A stretch of DNA of 64,000 bases from Flaveria trinervia (taxonomy: Eukaryota; Streptophyta; Magnoliopsida; Asterales; Asteraceae). A program made the translations under genes and the position numbers. Positions 23,548 to 34,093 of this stretch are shown one piece after another; the stretch's first letter is position 1, and each line of letters starts with the position of its first letter. Location: NCBI GenBank assembly GCA_025506515.1, contig CM046452.1, positions 41,863,874-41,927,873 of the forward strand, given 5' to 3'. Under the pieces are notes generated by a model that was not told the origin of the DNA, ran no database searches, and saw nothing but the letters and a program-made list of their open reading frames with translations.

Positions 23548-24971
23548 ATGTTTTCATTGCATGTGCAGGATGTTCGCTATAGTGCTGAGACTAACACGTG
23601 GATTATAGATAGGGGAGTATCCAGGCATATGACGGGAACAGCGCTCTCTTATCAAATGTTAGACAAATCAAAGGAGGGCATGTTTCATTTGCTGGAAACA
23701 AAGGCAGGTACATCACAGCCCAAGGGGAAGTGGGAAATCAGAAAGTTAACTTTGACAAGGTATACTATGTCCAACAATTACAAAATAACTTACTTTTTGT
23801 TTCTCAAATATGTGATAAAGGCTTTAAAGTAGTCTTTGACAACAAGAAATGCTATGTTCTGAAGAAGGACTACGTGATCCCGAAGGACCAAGTCTTAATG
23901 TCAGCTTCAAGATATAATGATCTTTATGTCTTGGATCTTTCAAAGTCCTCCACAATGGATCATGAAGTTTAGTGCTTCTTGTCCAAAGCTACTGAGAAGG
24001 ATTCCATCTCTTGGCATAGGAGAATGGGACACATAAATCCGAGGAAGATGAATCACTTGATCCAGAATGATCTAGTGAGGGGAGTGAACGTCAAAAACGT
24101 CCAACTCCCGCATTTCTGTGTTGCGTGCAAGAAGGGCAAACGGAAAAAGAAGTCTCATAAGGAAAAGAAAGTTCATTCCATAAAACTACCTCTTAAGCTT
24201 CTTCACATGGATCTATTTGGTCCAGTCAGTACAAGAAGCATCGCAGGCGACTTGTACTGCTACGTAGTTACTGATGACTACTCAAGATTCTCTTGGGTAA
24301 TGTTTCTGAAGTCCAAATCAGAAACATTTGAATCCTTCAAGGAGTTAGTAACCACACTGGAATCCCTATACAAGCTGAAGGTATGACAAGTGCGCTCAGA
24401 CAACGGAACCGAGTTCAAGAATCAGTGGATGGAGGCCTATTGCAAGGAAAAGGGAATTGTGCATCAATTTACCTCTGCCTACACTCCTTAGATGAACGGT
24501 GTTGCTGAACGGAAGAACTGTAGCTTGATAGAAACTGCATGGACTATGCTAGCAGACTCGAAACTGCCTATTCAATTCTAGAATGAGGCAGTTGCAAATG
24601 CATGTTATATGCTCAATGAGTTCTGGTAGTCAAACACCATGGAAAAACGTGCTACAAGTTACTACAACGACGTAACCTAACTTAGAGTATCTCGAGCCGT
24701 TTGGCGCTCCGTGCACCGTGCTGAAGAAGACTCAGGAGGGAAAATTTAGTTGAAGGTTGATGAAGGGATCTTCCTAGGATACAACATACCAAACAAGAGA
24801 GTTTACAACAACTCAACGGGTCAAGTAGAGGTGTGGTGTAACGTTGATGTTAGAGATACACCACACCACCTGCTGGAAAAGGGCCTGCTTACTTCTTTGA
24901 CTATGATGGATTCTTCAAGTCCTTCAACATACCTCTCTCCACTTCTAAAGACGAGTTGGCAAGCAAGATGA
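23548..24971 (+). pseudogene. pol: pol 5' part of element 2: protease, GAG-pre-integrase, integrase
   Basis: The protease piece (23548-23832) reads WIIDRGVSRHMTG: the active-site Ser and Ala of DSGA are now Arg and Val (codons 23611-23613 and 23617-23619), though the catalytic Asp remains. GAG-pre-integrase (23979-24180) has WHRRMGHINPRKMNHL and FCVACKKGK. The integrase core starts with LLHMDLFGPVSTRSIAGDLY and TDDYSRFSWV, then after a stop at about 24385 has RSDNGTEFKN with the catalytic Asp kept, and NGVAERKN with the catalytic Glu. Further stops lie near 24490 and 24580, and a frameshift near 24750 before EGIFLGYNIPNKRVYN. It is inactive but less damaged at the active site than element 1. 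Confidence 0.84.
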
Positions 24972-26606
24972 TGTATGACGTCTTGAACACACCATCTCAA
25001 GATTCAACACCATCCGGATCACAAAGTCAATCATCTACCAACTCAGGGGGAGCACTTGATGTGAATGACTCTTCCTCTAATGAAGAAATTGTAGAAAATG
25101 ATCAGACCAACCAGGATGAATAGGTTCCGACAACCACAAGTCCACAAGCATCTGACAGTGATGCTTCTGTGCCTTCTGAACCTCAGACTCCTATTGCCTC
25201 AGATTCAGAACCAAATGTTCACAATCTTGATTCTGAGGTGGTTGTTCCAACAACTCCCAGATCATGTCTAAACATCTATCATCCTTGGATAATGTTATAG
25301 GAGACCTGAGATCAGGAGTTCAGACCAGAAATCAGTTGTATTGAACTGATTATGCCTTTGTGATGGAAAAGGAATACCTTCACGACGGTGCATATCATTG
25401 CATTGTGTCTCAGTTTGAGCCAAAGTATGTTATTGAAGCCCTGAATGATGAGGCATGGGTGAGTGCCATGCAAGAAGAACTTCTTTAGTTCAAGAAGTTG
25501 GGTGTATGGACTCTAGTGGATAGACCCAAAGGTGCTAAGGTCATTGGCACCAAATGTGTCTTGAAATGCAAGAAAGATGATCAAGGAGTGATCATCAGAA
25601 AAAAGGCTCGGCTTGTTGTTCAAGGATTTCGACAAGTTGAAGGTATTGACTACAATGAAGTGTTTGCACCCATGGCAAGGATGGAAGCAATCCACATCTT
25701 CCTTGCCTATGCAACTTATATGAAGATCAAAGTTTATCAACTAGATGTGAAGAGTGTGTTCCTTCATGGTGAGATTCGAGAGACAGTGTATGTCAGTCAA
25801 CCCAAGGGATTTGAGGATCCATATCATCGGGACGGAGTTTACAAACTCGACAAGGCATTATACGGGCTTCATCAAGCTCCGAGGGCCTGGTATGAGAAAC
25901 TCTCGACTCATCTTGTGAAACACGGTTTTCGCAGGGGAGTCATTGACTGTACATTGTTTATTAAAGAAAAAGATGGAGATTTATTGCTGGTACAAATCTA
26001 TGTCGATGACATAATCTTCGGTTCCAAGAACGAAGAATTATGTAAGGAGCTTGAAGCAGTAATGAAGGTGGAGTTTAAGATGAGTGCAATGGGAGAGATG
26101 AAGTTCTTTCTCAGGTTACAGGTGGATCAGACACAAAATGGGATTTTCCTACATCAGACTAAGTATAAGTAGACCTTGGTTGCATTGTCAACCTGTGAAG
26201 CCGAATACGTTGCTGCTACAAGTTGCTGTTCACAAATCATATGGATTCAATAGCAAATGCAGGATTACGGTTTGAAATTCTCTACTACTCCTATCTTGTT
26301 GATAACTCTGCTGCAATTGCAGTCACTAAAAACCCGATCCAACATCCTAAGACCAAACACATCGGAATTAAATATCACTTTATACGTGATTGCTTTGAAA
26401 AGAACTTAATCGATGTGGTAAAAATAAAAACAGATTTTCAACGCGCTGACCTCTACATAAAGGCATTTGAAAAACCATGTTTTCTATATTTGTTAGAGGT
26501 CAACGGCGTTAAAAAGAAAAGTAAGGTCAACCTGAAGATGACCATGCGTAGTCTGATGTGTCTTGTAAATTTTCTTTTATTTTTCAATTTTATTTTATTT
26601 GCTTAA
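24972..26606 (+). pseudogene. pol: pol 3' part of element 2: reverse transcriptase and RNase H with internal deletion
   Basis: A Ser/Pro-rich hinge (24972-25497) leads to a 224-codon reverse transcriptase ORF (25498-26172) with KARLVVQGF, FAPMARMEAI, YQLDVKSVFLHGEI, ALYGLHQAPRAWYEKLS and the active site QIYVDDIIFGSKNEEL. At about 26168 the sequence jumps from KTKYK-like codons to ALSTCEAEYVAA of RNase H. About 425 bp of connection domain present in element 1 (between 3185 and 2765) are gone, and a stop lies at the joint. RNase H continues to 26606 with DNSAAIAVTKNPIQHPKTKH. Both YVDD aspartates remain, but the deletion would prevent a normal enzyme. Confidence 0.85.
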
Positions 26607-26680
26607 GTTTAAGTTGTTTAATTAGGTCTTATTTCTTTGCCTATTAAAATCCTAAAATGCTAATCCATTACGGTTTTAAA

Positions 26681-26694
26681 ATTTTAGGGGGAGA
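26681..26694 (+). other. Internal polypurine tract just after pol, element 2
   Basis: Reads TTTTAGGGGGAGAAT about 80 bp after RNase H, but the 3' LTR lies about 5.6 kb of element sequence further on, with its own tract at 55869-55877. Same as in element 1. Confidence 0.6.
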
Positions 26695-27937
26695 ATAGGT
26701 TTAAGCAGTAATAATAAAAAAACGAGGGAGAAAGAGAGGCAAGCTGATAAACATAAGATCGTATGTGTGATACCGATTCAATCTTTGGAATATGATAGTA
26801 CACAGGAGCAAACCATTTGGGACTCTAAAAATATAAATTGAAATAGATGCAAAGCTCAAGTATAAGTATGTGTAGTCTGAGCAATATAAAAGGAAATATG
26901 ATAGATAAACTAGCTACTACTAAGGTAACACAAAGAAAGTAGACAATACCACAAATGATATGTCGGTAGATTCAACACAATAGATGACTAGACCTTTTGG
27001 TGATCTCAAGATTAAACTAAAATGTTTGACTAGCTGTGGGTAACACCTTATCCCTGGTTAACACAATCAACAAGATTCCAATAAGGGATGACGAGCAAAA
27101 TAAACGCCACAAATGTGTGCGTAAGACCAAAGCATGTGCAAAAGCACATAAAAATTGCAAATACAATCAAACTGATAACCTATGTTGTTGGTGAGATTTG
27201 TGCAAAAAGAATGAAATTGCTCAAACAAGAAGATAGGTTATGTGCCTCTCTGCTGTGCGGTGGCACTGACCTGAGGATTAGCATAATCTATATATTCTAG
27301 AACTCATTGTTGTTTGCCGCTTCTCTGTTGTGCGGTGGCATTGACCTGAGGCTTAGTTTCTCTTTGAAAGTTCTAAGAAAAGTTTCTTCTTGAATACTAC
27401 CCTGAGACTGCTTAAAAATCTCCTGAGGAATGTTGATTACCATATAAGTGTGGTATCCACAAATGCTTGTTGAAATAAACAAACCTTAAACCATGACCAA
27501 TCTGTGTTGAAAGTCTGTGTATGGATTTAAGAGGACAAGTATACTGATCATCATTGTGGCTACAATTCTTGAAGGTTCAAATCAGTGTGGGGACCTAATA
27601 GTACTAGTATGATTTCCTAAATATGCTAAATGACTCTAGATGAAAAACAAGAATAGAGCATCAAAGGTTTTAAATAACTTGTCCTGAATGATTTGAGTAT
27701 CCTGTATGATTCCAAATTGAATTGGTCCACGTATGGTTCAAATGAATGAAGCTGCTTTCTCAGAAAATTATTCCTTAGAATTACATCTTAGGAGTTAACC
27801 TCACAAAAACACAAAAACAAGTTTTAGTTTTAAGTTTCAGTTTTATTTCTTTTATTTCTATATAAAGTTTGTCAATTTTAGTTGGTTTAGTATCAGACTA
27901 TGTCATGGAAGTTGATAGGGAACTTTATCATCTAAAA
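26695..27937 (+). other. Noncoding spacer after pol, element 2
   Basis: Aligns with about 950-2200 of element 1 in reverse. Several ORF-like stretches are short and not conserved in frame. A near-direct repeat occurs around 27245-27365, where GTGCGGTGGCA-TGACCTGAGG appears twice about 85 bp apart; element 1 has the same doublet at 1545-1640. No gene seen. Confidence 0.6.
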
Positions 27938-28070
27938 GGCCACGTCTAAGGTGACCACACGTGCTTTCAAATAAAATGGTCACGTCTGAGGTGACAAAAT
28001 GTTTTAAAAGGATTACCTCTGAGGTGATCAAAGGTTTTTCTAGATAAAATGATCATGTCTGAGATGATCA
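27938..28070 (+). repeat. Four-copy hairpin array, element 2
   Basis: Units at 27938-27957, 27978-27996, 28010-28031 and 28050-28070, for example GGTCACGTCTGAGGTGACA and TGATCATGTCTGAGATGATCA. Arms pair; the loop is CTCTGAG-like. Spacing is about 40 bp. Same number and order as 813-947 in element 1. Confidence 0.78.
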
Positions 28071-28137
28071 AATGCTCATAACGTTTATTCAAAAGTTAAA
28101 AGGGTGTAAAATGTAAAATGGTCATAAAGTCAAAAAC

Positions 28138-28467
28138 CATGAGTATGATTCATTCGCACGACTGGACCATGAGCATGGACCAGTCGTACGATTGGAGGAT
28201 ACGAATGAGCCCAATGGCACGATTAACCCACACGTATGGGACATACGTGCGATTGGACCATCTGTATGACTAAAATCACATGATTGGATGACTAAAATGT
28301 GCTAATCACATGGATAAAGGTGACCGAATGACACAGTCGCACGACTGACTTCTAGTCGCATGACTGAAGGTGACCGACTGTGCCAGTCGCATGACTGATC
28401 TTCGGTTGCACGAATTAACTATGCGACTGGGCTCAGTCGGACGACTGAAGGAAACCCTAGTATAAAA
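28138..28467 (+). promoter_or_regulatory. Palindrome cluster and TATA box: candidate internal promoter
   Basis: CAGTCGCACGACTG-type motifs fill 28138-28450 and are followed within about 10 bp by TATAAAAGG (28461-28469). This repeats the layout of the LTR promoter (cluster, then TATAAATA). Element 1 has the same (470-760, TATA at 445-452 on its strand). A transcript starting near 28495 would lead to the accessory ORF at 40840 if element 3 were absent. Inference from layout only. Confidence 0.5.
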
Positions 28468-28607
28468 GGATGGGGTGTCGGTCGCAGTCATTCATCACTC
28501 CCAAAATCACCCTAATTCGCACGAACCATCGTTACTCTGCCAAATTTTCGTTTGATCATTCTATACCATTGATTGTTGTGTATTGACGATTTCCACTCAT
28601 TATATAG

Positions 28608-28609
28608 GT
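28608..28609 (+). other. Candidate splice donor of accessory-ORF leader
   Basis: TATAG|GTATAATG. The AG|GT and the following bases are kept in element 1 (GT at 306-305 on its strand). Paired with the acceptor at 40839 it would remove about 560 nt of element 2 sequence, not counting element 3. Confidence 0.4.
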
Positions 28610-28766
28610 ATAATGCGGTGCAATCCATCCAAATTTCAATCAATTTGATTCCAAAATCAAGATATTCGGCCCTAACCAAGAACCAAGACTTGTTTGGACA
28701 AATAACCTAACAAAACTAAGTAAAATATTGAAATCAAAGTTATTAGGTACTAAATAGAGTGATAGC

Positions 28767-28771
28767 GAGTC
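28767..28771. other. Target site duplication GAGTC, left of element 3
   Basis: Identical to 40439-40443. Five bases is the usual Copia duplication length. Confidence 0.95.
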
Positions 28772-29543
28772 TGTAGGATCGTTGAAGGGTTAGTTACAAC
28801 ACAACAACACAAAGAGGAGATTAACTAAACTTTAATCAAACAGTAAACGGGATTAACCAAGTGTTTAGATACTAAGAACACAAGTAATGCAGGAGAAAAA
28901 GAACACAAGAGCACAAGTGTTTGGTTTTCAAGAATGCGGTATATTGCCTTCTCTATGTTCTATTACAAGTGTTACAAAGCATGTTCGAAAGATACAAAAA
29001 CATGAGATACTTATAATACTTCCTACAGCTGTTTATACTTTGAAATCCAGCTGGATACAATTGGCTAGACACAAACAAAATCAATTGTAGAGTCAAAAGG
29101 CAGATTGCTTTTGACTTGTGACTATGACATGCCATAGTTCACATCCTTATCTATTACAAAAAGGATAAAGTACATAAAGTAGAAAATTACAGACTTAAGA
29201 CCTCATTGTACAGTTACCAAAAGCATGGACCTTTTCACCAAACCATGTTAGTTGGTGACTTGCAGAGTTGCAGCGAAAAGGTGTCCTGCTTTATGGAACA
29301 GTACATCAGATAAAGCATGTTACTAAAAGTCTTCGAAGAAATCTGTCTTTATGAACTTGAAGCTTCGGAGACTTCATCTTTGGCTTCGGAAGATATTGGT
29401 CTTGGCTTCGGAAGATTTCACACTTAGAGTATTTTTGTTGCACATGTGAAACTTCTGAAGCATTCTTCTTTAATGCACTTTTGTAGCATGCAGGAAAGAC
29501 TAAAGATGTTTAGGTTGCATCAGCCTCTTCATTAATCACTATA
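28772..29543 (-). repeat. 3' LTR of element 3 (772 bp)
   Basis: On the minus strand it starts TATAGTGATT (TGTAGTGATT in the other copy) and ends CGATCCTACA. Motifs CTTCGGAAG or one-off forms lie at about 29335-29460. It directly adjoins a polypurine tract. A TATAAAC word lies near 29028-29036 on the minus strand. Confidence 0.92.
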
Positions 29544-29557
29544 AACTCCCCCTAGGC
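29544..29557 (-). other. Polypurine tract of element 3
   Basis: The minus strand reads CCTAGGGGGAGTT immediately before the LTR. Element 4 has the same tract at 44853-44866. Confidence 0.9.
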
Positions 29558-29584
29558 TGATGCTACCAAAACACTTTGAAAACT

Positions 29585-32500
29585 TCAAATATTAACAGTC
29601 CTCATTAGGATGATCACTATTCCTTTCTTCATAAGATGATCAGGATCCTTCAAGCTGTCAAAGTGTCTTCTCATGTCAAAGAGGTCATGCAGAGGCAACT
29701 GAAACATATCTTGCCATGTATAAATGTCTTCAATGCCTTGATCTCTAATAACATGCCATCTTTCTGGATTTGTGGTGTATGTCCAAGACAAGATGGGTCT
29801 TCCTGTTGCTAGAGGAGCTACTGAAGTTGGAGTTGATTGAGCACCCTCTGGCTGCACATCCTCAGGCTGTTCTGATTCATCCTGAGGTTTAGAGGGGATG
29901 CAGGCTTCTTCTTCTTCTTAGACTTTGGTCTAGAAGCCATCCTCTTCTTTCACTTTCCAAATTTTAACTGAGAAGACTGGCCTGCAGCACCAGATTGATC
30001 TTCACTGTCTCTCTCAGTTGGGACTTCCTCTCTCTCAGTTCAGATGGAGAGGGAGGTTGACCCTACTGTGGATAAGAAGATGAAGCTTGTGAGCATTAGC
30101 AGGAGGTCCGGTTGTGTTGTGTCTGGTTGTTCAACCTTAACCTCCACTTCAGGTGGAGCCTGACTTGGAGTGGAGTGTAAGTCAGTGAGCTCTCCACTCT
30201 TAATCTTCCGCTTGATTACCCTGATATGCTCATCCACAGTGGATAGAGACATGGGTCCAAGTCTTCTTCCGGAGAATCCATACAGCTTCAAGAAGCTCAT
30301 CATCCTCTTCCTATCAACAGACTTCTCATGCTCTTTTGGATGATGGCTCTTGATTTTGCAGCTTCTTCCCTTAGCTTCTTCTTTGTTGTCTTTCTTTCCT
30401 TGACTAGCTCAAGCTCAAGTTCTTTTAAGTACTCAACTCAATATAGTCATAAGGTAAGGGAAGGAGTGCATCTGCCTGATAGAAGCCTGTGGCACTCAGG
30501 TAGTTAATCATCTTGATTCTGTCTTCTTCCTTATCTACCTGAGGTTCTTTTTGAACCACATCCTCTTGTTCAGGACTTTCTTGAACTGGTGAGAGGGTAG
30601 GCATACCTTTGTACAGTCTTTTTCTTCTTCTTTCTTCTTTGACTTGTACTAGGAGTTTTGCATCTTCTGCCTCCTTCTTCTCTTTTGACCTTTCCAGGTC
30701 AACCAGTTTATTCAATTCATCCAAGGGGAGAGAAATGACACTATCTATGTCATAGTTCCTAGTCTGCAGATAGTTAATCCTGACTGCCCTTAACTCATCA
30801 TTCTGAGTATCTGGTCTGGGGGCATCCCTGATTGCAGACTCCCTGAGTCTCGAAGACTCAGCAAAGGAACTTTCTACCCTTAGCCTCCTTTTCCTCTCTC
30901 TCTCTCTCTCTCCTCCTCGATCTCCTCGGATGTCATCTTTCATTTCCCTTTGTCACTCACAGACCTTTGTGACTCAGGGTGGAGAGAGCTTTGGCCTTCA
31001 TTGCTCGTTGTAGCATTTGAGCTCAGGCCAGAGAGAGGTTGAGAAGCACCTTCACCAGCAGGTGTCTCAGAAGGAATATGGATCTTTATAGTAGTTTGAG
31101 ATGATGAGACAGGGCTCTCAGATTCTGTCACTGGGCCTTCAGTCCAGGTTTCCCCTATGAAGCTAATCTTAGGGTCTGCCTCAACATCCAGTTGACCGAT
31201 GACATTGCCTGATTGCCTAAGTCTCCTTCTTAGGCTGAACTCTGCAGTGATCCTGTCTTGGATTCTTTTAGCCAACCTGTCAGCTTGTATTGATTGGCTT
31301 GGGTTGACAAGTGGCATGTTGACTAGATCTAAACCTTCATAGTAGTCCAAGGTCCGAAAATTGAAAATTTCTTACTGTCCTTGAACTCTTATGATGATGA
31401 GGGCCTTCCTGTTTTTGTCACATCTCCACCCAATGAGTGATATAAAATGGTGAAGGTGACATAGCCCTTGGTATCCCATCCTCAAATAGAATTTGTATGA
31501 AGGAGTCTGTGTAGTCCACATCGATGTGAACTAGAGGAGGTTGCTGAGAATGCACAGTTGCAAGTGAGGATGGTGAGTCCTCAATGTCCATTCTTTCTGA
31601 AGAACTCCCAGGTTCTGTGACTGTAATGACTTTCTCCCCCTTTTTGGTAGCATCACCCACTTGCATAGGTGAGCTAGAGGATAGATCAATCACATCCACA
31701 GGCTCTTGTGTTCCTGGTTGAGCTCTCCTTAAGGGTCTCCCAGCTAGTTTTTCCTTAAGATATGAAATCTCAAGTTGCTGATCATTGATCCTATTTTGTA
31801 AGGTAGTCACCTGAGATTCAAGGTGACTGACCTTTGAGACTAAATAGGTGCATGTTTTGGATATTTTTGCACTTTTAGTCTCAGATCCCCTCATCTTCAT
31901 CTGAGAATCACTGGGGTGGAGAAGATTGGACCAGAGTCCTTCTCTCATGACCAGTTCTAAGTTCTTGGCTACTGGATTTCCTTGCTCACTGGCATTCTCA
32001 GTTGAGATGTCAGTGGGCTGAGTTGCCATGGTTGAGGTCTTAATGATGTAATCACTTTCAGAAGTGAGAGCCTCTTCCATATGGACATCCTGAACAGGTT
32101 CAGGAGTGTCCACCTCAGTTGTAGGTGACTGATGGGATAGATGTAGGAGACTCAGGAGTACTCATCTCTCTTTGAGTAGAGGGAAAGAAGAGAGATTCAT
32201 TATACTCACTGAAACCTATATCTTCATCAGTATAGAAATCAAGGTTGGAATTGGTTGGTTGAGATCTATAGGCTGGGGATGGTCACTATCCCCTAAAGGT
32301 TGATCACTTAAGTGTTGAGACTCAGAGTGATGGCTTAAGGCAGTAGGGCTAATGAGCTCATCAGGCTGAGCATGAGGAACCTCAGCATTGATTCTTGAAG
32401 AGATGGGAGTGGTTTGCTCCTCAGGAGAAGTGGGAGCTCCAGTGTCCACTTCTTCCTGTATGGTTGAGTGTATGGGCCTCCATAGACTGAATAGTTTGAG

Positions 32501-33384
32501 CAGGGGTTCGTTTGGATTTTTTTGGTAGGTGATGGAGATTTGAGGTTGTGTGGGTGGTTGGGATGTAGCAGGGTGGGTTCAACACTAGCTTGTGCTGCTA
32601 GGTTGTCACCTTGAGCAATGAGCTCTAACATTTTTAGGACTAGGGCTGTTTCTACCCCAAGAATCCACAGTGGACTTTCTTAGTATTTTAAAGATGTCGG
32701 GCTTCATCTGTCCTAATTTAAGAATGTTACCTGTTTCCCTTACTGTGAGCCCAGTTCACAGTTAAGAATGTACTGGACATATCTAGGAAACATGTAATAC
32801 TCTAAGGAGTCTAAATTAGCAAGCAAATTTGTATAAATAAACTGAGAGTACCTGAATTTGACCCCTTGAACCATTCCATGGATTATGAGGAGGATCCTCA
32901 GGAATCTGGTCCCATCCACCATGCTTGTTGATAAGCTGTGGATGACCACATGGAGCAGGAATCTCCATTGGGATGAGACCTTCCCTTCCTAAAGGTCTTT
33001 ACAGAGAAATCTCCTCATATCCCATCTGCTCAAAGGAATGATTGACAGCTTCCTTTAGGAAGAACACCTCACCTTCTTCATCATCCAGCTGAAGATGTCG
33101 TTGATGATGGCCGGAGTGATGAAGATTGTTCTCCCCTGCACTGTGGCAGACAGTGCCTTCTTCCATCCATAATGACCTCTTGGCAGGTCTTCCAGAATTC
33201 AAGCAACTGATCCTCATAGAGTGGAGGATCAATGGTTAGGGAGGTGAAGTAGTTTGATAGAGTTAGGAAACGGCAAACCTCTGAGAAATGAGGATCTTTC
33301 TCAGAGCTTATAGAGCAACCTGATTATGTGTTTGTGTAGCTGCATGGTAAAGTTGGGATCATTTCTGTGAGCAAGGTTAGCCAT
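29585..33384 (-). pseudogene. Accessory ORF of element 3, broken
   Basis: Starts at the ATG at 33384 (MANLAHRNDPNFTMQL), the same start as element 5, but frameshifts within 25 codons. Recognisable parts: LYEDQLLEFWKTCQEV (about 33230), IHGMVQGVKFRYSQFIYTNL (32949-32740), Pro/Ser-rich region (32631-32216), coiled-coil-like LVSKVSHLESQVTTLQNRIN (about 31850), a Ser/Glu region with SLRRRLRQSGNVIGQLD (31350-30940), a Lys/Arg/Glu-rich region (30943-30425), LYGFSGRRLGPMSLSTVDEHI (30303-30040), and a C-terminal domain with WTYTTNPERWHVIRDQGIED and LHDLFDMRRHF (29857-29585). No membrane span or signal peptide visible. The full gene would be about 1,250 codons. Function unknown; position is that of Sirevirus env-like genes, but basic patches and lack of hydrophobic segments argue against an envelope. 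Confidence 0.72.
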
Positions 33385-34093
33385 TTTTAAGTAGCTTAAG
33401 GACGAAGAAAGAAGAAAGAAAGAAATTTCAGAGAGAAATTTGGGGTTTTAGGTTTGGAGGAAGAACAGATGATAGAAAGAGGGTGGAAACCGTTTGGTTT
33501 ATATGTGAGAAGGATTTCAGATAAAGTTTAATGAAAGAGGATAAACTTTGAAATCCAGATGTCGGTCCCACCTCTGAAAAAGTAGTTTACTTTTGCTCAA
33601 AAAGTAGTTTTTTGGAAGTCAAAAAGCTTCCGAAGGTTAATTATCTTCGGAAGTTTTAATTAAAAAGCTTCCGAAGCTAAAATGACTTCGGAAGAATTTC
33701 CTGAGAGGTTTGAGAATTTTGCTTCAGAAGAAAAATTAAAACTTGAGTGCTTTGTGTATAAACTAACAAAGCTTCCGAGAGTTAATTTTGCTTCGGAAGT
33801 AAATGGTCCTTGAAAATGAGTAATGTTGAGGCAAGTATTTAAGCTTCGGAAGATAAATTTGAAAACTCTTCGAAGGTAAATTTCTCAGACAGTTATTTAT
33901 TTTGAAGGCATGATTTTCTTCCGAAGTTAAAAGCATAACTTCCGAAGTATCAGAAATTTTCAAAAATCTAAGGAAAGTCTTCAAAAAGAGATTTTTTATC
34001 CAAAGAAAACATGAGCTTATGAAAGTGATGAACTAGACAACTTAGGACACACATATTTTAAGAAATAATAAGAATTAGTTTTAACAAAGATCT
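33385..34093 (-). promoter_or_regulatory. CTTCSGAAG cluster and TATA-like word before accessory ORF, element 3
   Basis: Noncoding spacer. About ten exact or near copies of CTTCCGAAG or CTTCGGAAG lie at 33620-33940. Downstream on the minus strand, CATATAAACC (about 33496-33506) lies about 115 bp before the ATG. This mirrors the cluster-then-TATA layout of family B. No gene. Confidence 0.5.

Noticed and set aside
29585..33384. Retroviral-type envelope gene
   Set aside because: Position fits, but no signal peptide, cleavage site or hydrophobic membrane span is visible, and basic and coiled-coil regions dominate.
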